A stretch of DNA of 64,000 bases from the NCBI GenBank assembly GCA_030843315.1, contig JAUUPT010000010.1, forward strand, positions 15,636 to 79,635, read 5' to 3'. How positions within the stretch are numbered: position 1 is the first letter of the stretch; every line of letters starts with the position of its first letter. The notes under the pieces were generated by a model. It was not told the origin of the DNA, did no database searches, and worked only from the letters and a program-made list of their open reading frames with translations. This document shows positions 62,401-64,000 of the stretch, in pieces. Source of the DNA: Bacteroidaceae bacterium (GTDB lineage Bacteria > Bacteroidota > Bacteroidia > Bacteroidales > Bacteroidaceae). Position numbers and translations under genes: made by a program.

Positions 62401-62712
62401 AACTTCATCCAAGGTTTCGGAATCTTCTTGAAGTACAATTCTAAGATTTCTCTGTCCGTTTACGGAGACATCTTGCGGTTTAAAACCAATATAAGTAATG
62501 GAAAGAGTTGCGTTTGCAGGTACCGACAACTCAAAATTACCGTCCATATCGGTAATTCCACCGTTAGTAGTGCCTTTCACCACCACATTTACTCCGGGCA
62601 ATGGTTCGTTATCCGAACCACTTACCACTGTACCTTTTACCTGTATATTTTGGGCATATACAGAAGCTAAGGTAAAGCTTAATAGAAATAAAACTGATAA
62701 TAACTTTTTCAT
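59488..62712 (-). CDS. SusC-family TonB-dependent glycan transporter
   Basis: A 1074-aa outer-membrane protein. The signal peptide (1-20) is followed by a carboxypeptidase-regulatory-like domain (about 22-100), a plug (about 115-225) with the SusC marks VSGVQITQSSGQPGSDSKVR and SDPLYIVDGMPV, and a 22-strand beta barrel ending in aromatic Phe (LGANITF). It imports beta-glucan oligosaccharides with TonB energy. It is the first structural gene of the PUL. Confidence 0.96.
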   Translation of the reverse strand: MKKLLSVLFLLSFTLASVYAQNIQVKGTVVSGSDNEPLPGVNVVVKGTTNGGITDMDGNFELSVPANATLSITYIGFKPQDVSVNGQRNLRIVLQEDSETLDEVVVVGYGVQKKSVVTAAISRVSAEELNAAKPSRVEDALKGKVSGVQITQSSGQPGSDSKVRIRGIGTVNNSDPLYIVDGMPVDGGINYLNPVDIASVEILKDAASAAIYGARAANGVVLVTTKSGKSGKTTVNYDFSYGWQNPWKKKAVLNAKEYMTIMNEMDVNDGNAARYSLDQVATAGKGTDWQDETFNYDAPIQQHQVSISGGSDKVQYFLSLGYFNQEGIVGGDYGKSNYERWSLRSNSTYTVFEDNSRKFLNKLKVGVNIGYSRGTSTGIEANSEYGSILGSAIAFSPLVSVYADDKTEIERTIGEEVVKKTAAGWILYDYPTAVTDKNGNVFSLPPTGYQELANPVAQLNSPSVTKNNEDKFVGSFFAELDVLPGLKFKSSYGADLAFWGADGYGFEYYMGSMKKNEQSWVQSEMNRGFKWQVENVLTYNKTFAEKHNLTVVLGQSAQKYSVRKLGGSDYNLLDTDPNKANINSAIGDRDLERVWGGTDGYDFTALASYFGRIDYNFAERYMLQLTMRRDGSSRFGPDHKWATFPAVSVGWNLWNEPYLQDLKPTWFDSFKLRFSWGKNGNENIGNFRYAALMDGGQNYYFGGGYSVKDSSKGGTMQYGSSPAALANAKIKWEESEQIDFGFDARFFDAKLNFGFDYFKKKTNGMLMDQPIPSYVGQSAPMSNLGKMENWGIELEAGWKQRVNDFSYHISANASYLKNKLVNLGNASGETNYENAGASGVGDYVHAKNGEIWPYFYGMKTDGLFQNQAEIDAYVNKDGEKMQPDAQPGDVRFVDYNQDGKVNDDDRTKIGKGMPDWTFGFTLGAEWKGFDLNLFFQGTIGNDIFDFAQRGDIPAMNRPTWILDRWMGEGSSNKIPRMTSANPNKNWRSSDLYVKDGSYMRLKTAQLGYTLPVTLTRKFSVQRLRVYVSAENLITITGYDGFDPELASGGYTTLGVDKGIYPQSRTISLGANITF

Positions 62713-62766
62713 AAGTTTTACTAAATTAAGATTAACGTTTCTCGGTTATGTTCTCATCGAACGGTG

Positions 62767-62795
62767 CAAACATAGAATAAAATGATAAAAAACAA
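62767..62795 (-). promoter_or_regulatory. susC promoter
   Basis: On the minus strand TTG (62793-62795) and the -7 box TATGTTTG (62767-62774) are 18 bases apart. The leader to the ATG at 62712 is about 50 bases. Confidence 0.65.
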
Positions 62796-62817
62796 TGCAT
62801 AAAATATCATTCTTTAA

Positions 62818-62914
62818 TACGTCAATTCAGAAAAACAGATACGTTATCACTACGTCAACAAAACATAATACGCTAATAATCAAGAAATAGAATATACAAT
62901 CATACAATACGTCA
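62818..62914. promoter_or_regulatory. Five TACGTCA-like repeats upstream of susC
   Basis: TACGTCA at 62818-62824, 62851-62857 and 62908-62914, and variants TACGTTA at 62840-62846 and TACGCTA at 62869-62875. The first three starts are 22 and 11 bases apart, about two and one helical turns. They lie 23 to 120 bases upstream of the -33 element, where an activator of the PUL would bind. Confidence 0.5.
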
Positions 62915-62935
62915 TCATATGTTATATAACACAAA

Positions 62936-62959
62936 GGGAAGGAATTAACATTCCCTCCC
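62936..62959 (-). terminator. Hairpin after the regulator gene
   Basis: GGGAAGGAAT (62936-62945) and ATTCCCTCCC (62950-62959) form a 10-bp stem with one mismatch and a 4-base loop. On the minus strand TTTGTGTTATATAAC follows. It lies 44 bases after the regulator stop. Confidence 0.6.
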
Positions 62960-63002
62960 TCTTTAAAACGACCATTATCTAAAGGAAGTTAATAAGTGAA
63001 GT

Positions 63003-63971
63003 CTACAATTTATTGCTAAGGTAATCCGTTAAACTATCCTCCCGTTCCAGCCCAAACTTCTTGCGAAGGCGATAACGAATAGTCTCTACCCCGCGAACGG
63101 AAATATTCAATAGAGGTGCAATTTCTTTGGTAGAAAGATTCATCTTCAGATAGGCGCACATCATACGCTCGTTGTTCGAAAGTTCCGGATGCCGGGCATG
63201 AAGGCGCTTCATGAAGTTATTGTGTATAAGGTCGAACTGGTCCTCGATACGTTTCAATACTTCGTCGCTCTGAATGTTATCGTCTATCTTGCTATTGATA
63301 AGTATAAGTTGCTGCTTCCCTTCACGGGCGCCTTCGCCTTTCAGCATGGAAGAAACTTTAAGAATCTCGGACTTAATCTCGGTCAGCATTTCATTCTTGC
63401 GGACGAAGTTTATCATCAGGTTGGCCATTTCCTGGCTTTTATGTTGCAAGTCGTATTCCAGTTTCTCTTTCTCCAACTGCATGATTTGCTTCTCCTGACG
63501 CGCTTTTTCTTCTTCGAACTCTTTCTCCATTTCGTGCAATTCTATATCTTTCTCTACAACCGCCTGTTCCTTCTTGCGTTTCACGCGGACATCGTCCCAT
63601 CGGTAGACAGACCACAGGGCAAGCAAAGCCAGGGTAATGTAGCACACGTAGGCAGCAGCACTGCGATACCACGGAGGAAGTACCCGGAACGTGATTGCAT
63701 CTGAAGAGGTTGTGCCATCAGGAAAGATGGCCTTCACTTCAAAGGTGTATTCGCCTTCGGACAAATTACTGTACTCCTTGGTACGTACAGTGGTAAAGTC
63801 CGACCAACTGCCCTTATTCAAGCGATACTGAAAGCGGATATCATCGCCCATGCCGAAGATGGACAATCCATAATCGAAACGAATGGAATTCAACGAATAG
63901 GATATCACAAGATTGGGCTTCTGCCCCAAGAAGTTGGCGGTATATACAAGCGAGTCCTTGGGATAAGAAAA
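63003..63971 (-). pseudogene. Y_Y_Y/LuxR-type PUL regulator, 5' part missing
   Basis: Only the C-terminal third of a transmembrane PUL regulator is present. In order: the Y_Y_Y domain (63800-63930; YRLNKGSWSDFTT), one membrane helix (AAAYVCYITLALLALWSVYR), a long coiled coil, and a LuxR-type helix-turn-helix at the C-terminus (LSTKEIAPLLNISVRGVETI). Full-length relatives have a large periplasmic propeller (Reg_prop repeats) before Y_Y_Y. Reading back, the frame meets TAA at 63972-63974, and the other two frames also meet stops within the last 40 bases, so a point frameshift does not explain it. The break lies at about 63960. Without its sensor the protein could not respond to glucan. Confidence 0.75.
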
Positions 63972-64000
63972 TTACATATTATTTATATATAAGGAATGGC

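Noticed and set aside
63929..63931. TTG at 63929 as the true start of the PUL regulator
   Set aside because: It is inside the Y_Y_Y domain region, and the preceding in-frame codons still read like domain sequence back to about 63960. The gene is better explained as truncated.

Overview
The window looks like chromosomal DNA of a gut Bacteroides (order Bacteroidales). The evidence is TAnnTTTG -7 boxes in front of many genes, almost no Shine-Dalgarno sequences, a SusC/SusD polysaccharide utilisation locus (PUL), many S-layer-type lipoprotein signals, and typical Bacteroides families such as the Hc1 histone-like protein, BACON domain, DUF2141 and PepSY-like. The glucan PUL has the gene content known for the laminarin locus of B. 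uniformis and relatives, so a species near that group is likely but not proven.

Bases 1-10900 are AT-rich and look like an acquired element. Genes on the minus strand encode a winged-helix DNA-binding protein (8647-8997), a DUF3987 helicase-like protein, 9-bp iteron-like repeats, and a DUF6371 zinc-finger/Toprim primase-like protein. This is the replication module of many Bacteroides mobilisable elements. It is followed by a UvrD-like SF1 helicase that overlaps a polytopic membrane protein. A resolvase-fold protein that has lost its catalytic serine is encoded convergently. No integrase or relaxase is visible. The promoter regions of the resolvase-like gene and of the helicase share an ATCGAAC/GTTTGATT motif. 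A membrane-protein gene at 9176-10258 is split by an in-frame TGA. The leftmost gene, a lipoprotein, runs off the window.

Bases 10900-51600 are ordinary housekeeping and accessory chromosome: an alcohol dehydrogenase, glycine-zipper lipoprotein, MBL lipoprotein, GH9 glucanase, three histidine kinases without response regulators, RluA-type pseudouridine synthase, GNAT, MGMT-like, MaoC, SGNH hydrolase, YjbQ, SDR, lytic transglycosylase, MgtC, the paired DUF4130 glycosylase/radical SAM repair genes, Hc1, AlbA_2 regulator, Na+/alanine symporter, a large KamA-type radical SAM protein, a uracil-DNA-glycosylase-fold protein, tRNA-Trp, QueE-QueD, NAGPA, a nucleosidase, a small membrane/wHTH operon, ZapA, RNase Y, CutC and enolase. 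Several gene ends carry large palindromes built from short repeated words, and one 600-bp gap carries four very tight hairpins in a row.

Bases 51600-64000 hold a complete beta-1,3-glucan PUL, all on the minus strand: regulator, SusC, SusD, PKD-type surface glycan-binding protein, BACON-GH16, GH158 and GH3. SusC/SusD and the binding protein capture and import glucan. GH16 and GH158 cut it at or near the surface, and GH3 finishes the oligosaccharides. A strong hairpin separates the binding genes from the enzyme genes. Five TACGTCA-like repeats lie upstream of the susC promoter. The regulator itself is broken: only its C-terminal third remains, and stop codons appear in all three frames at the breakpoint near the right edge.
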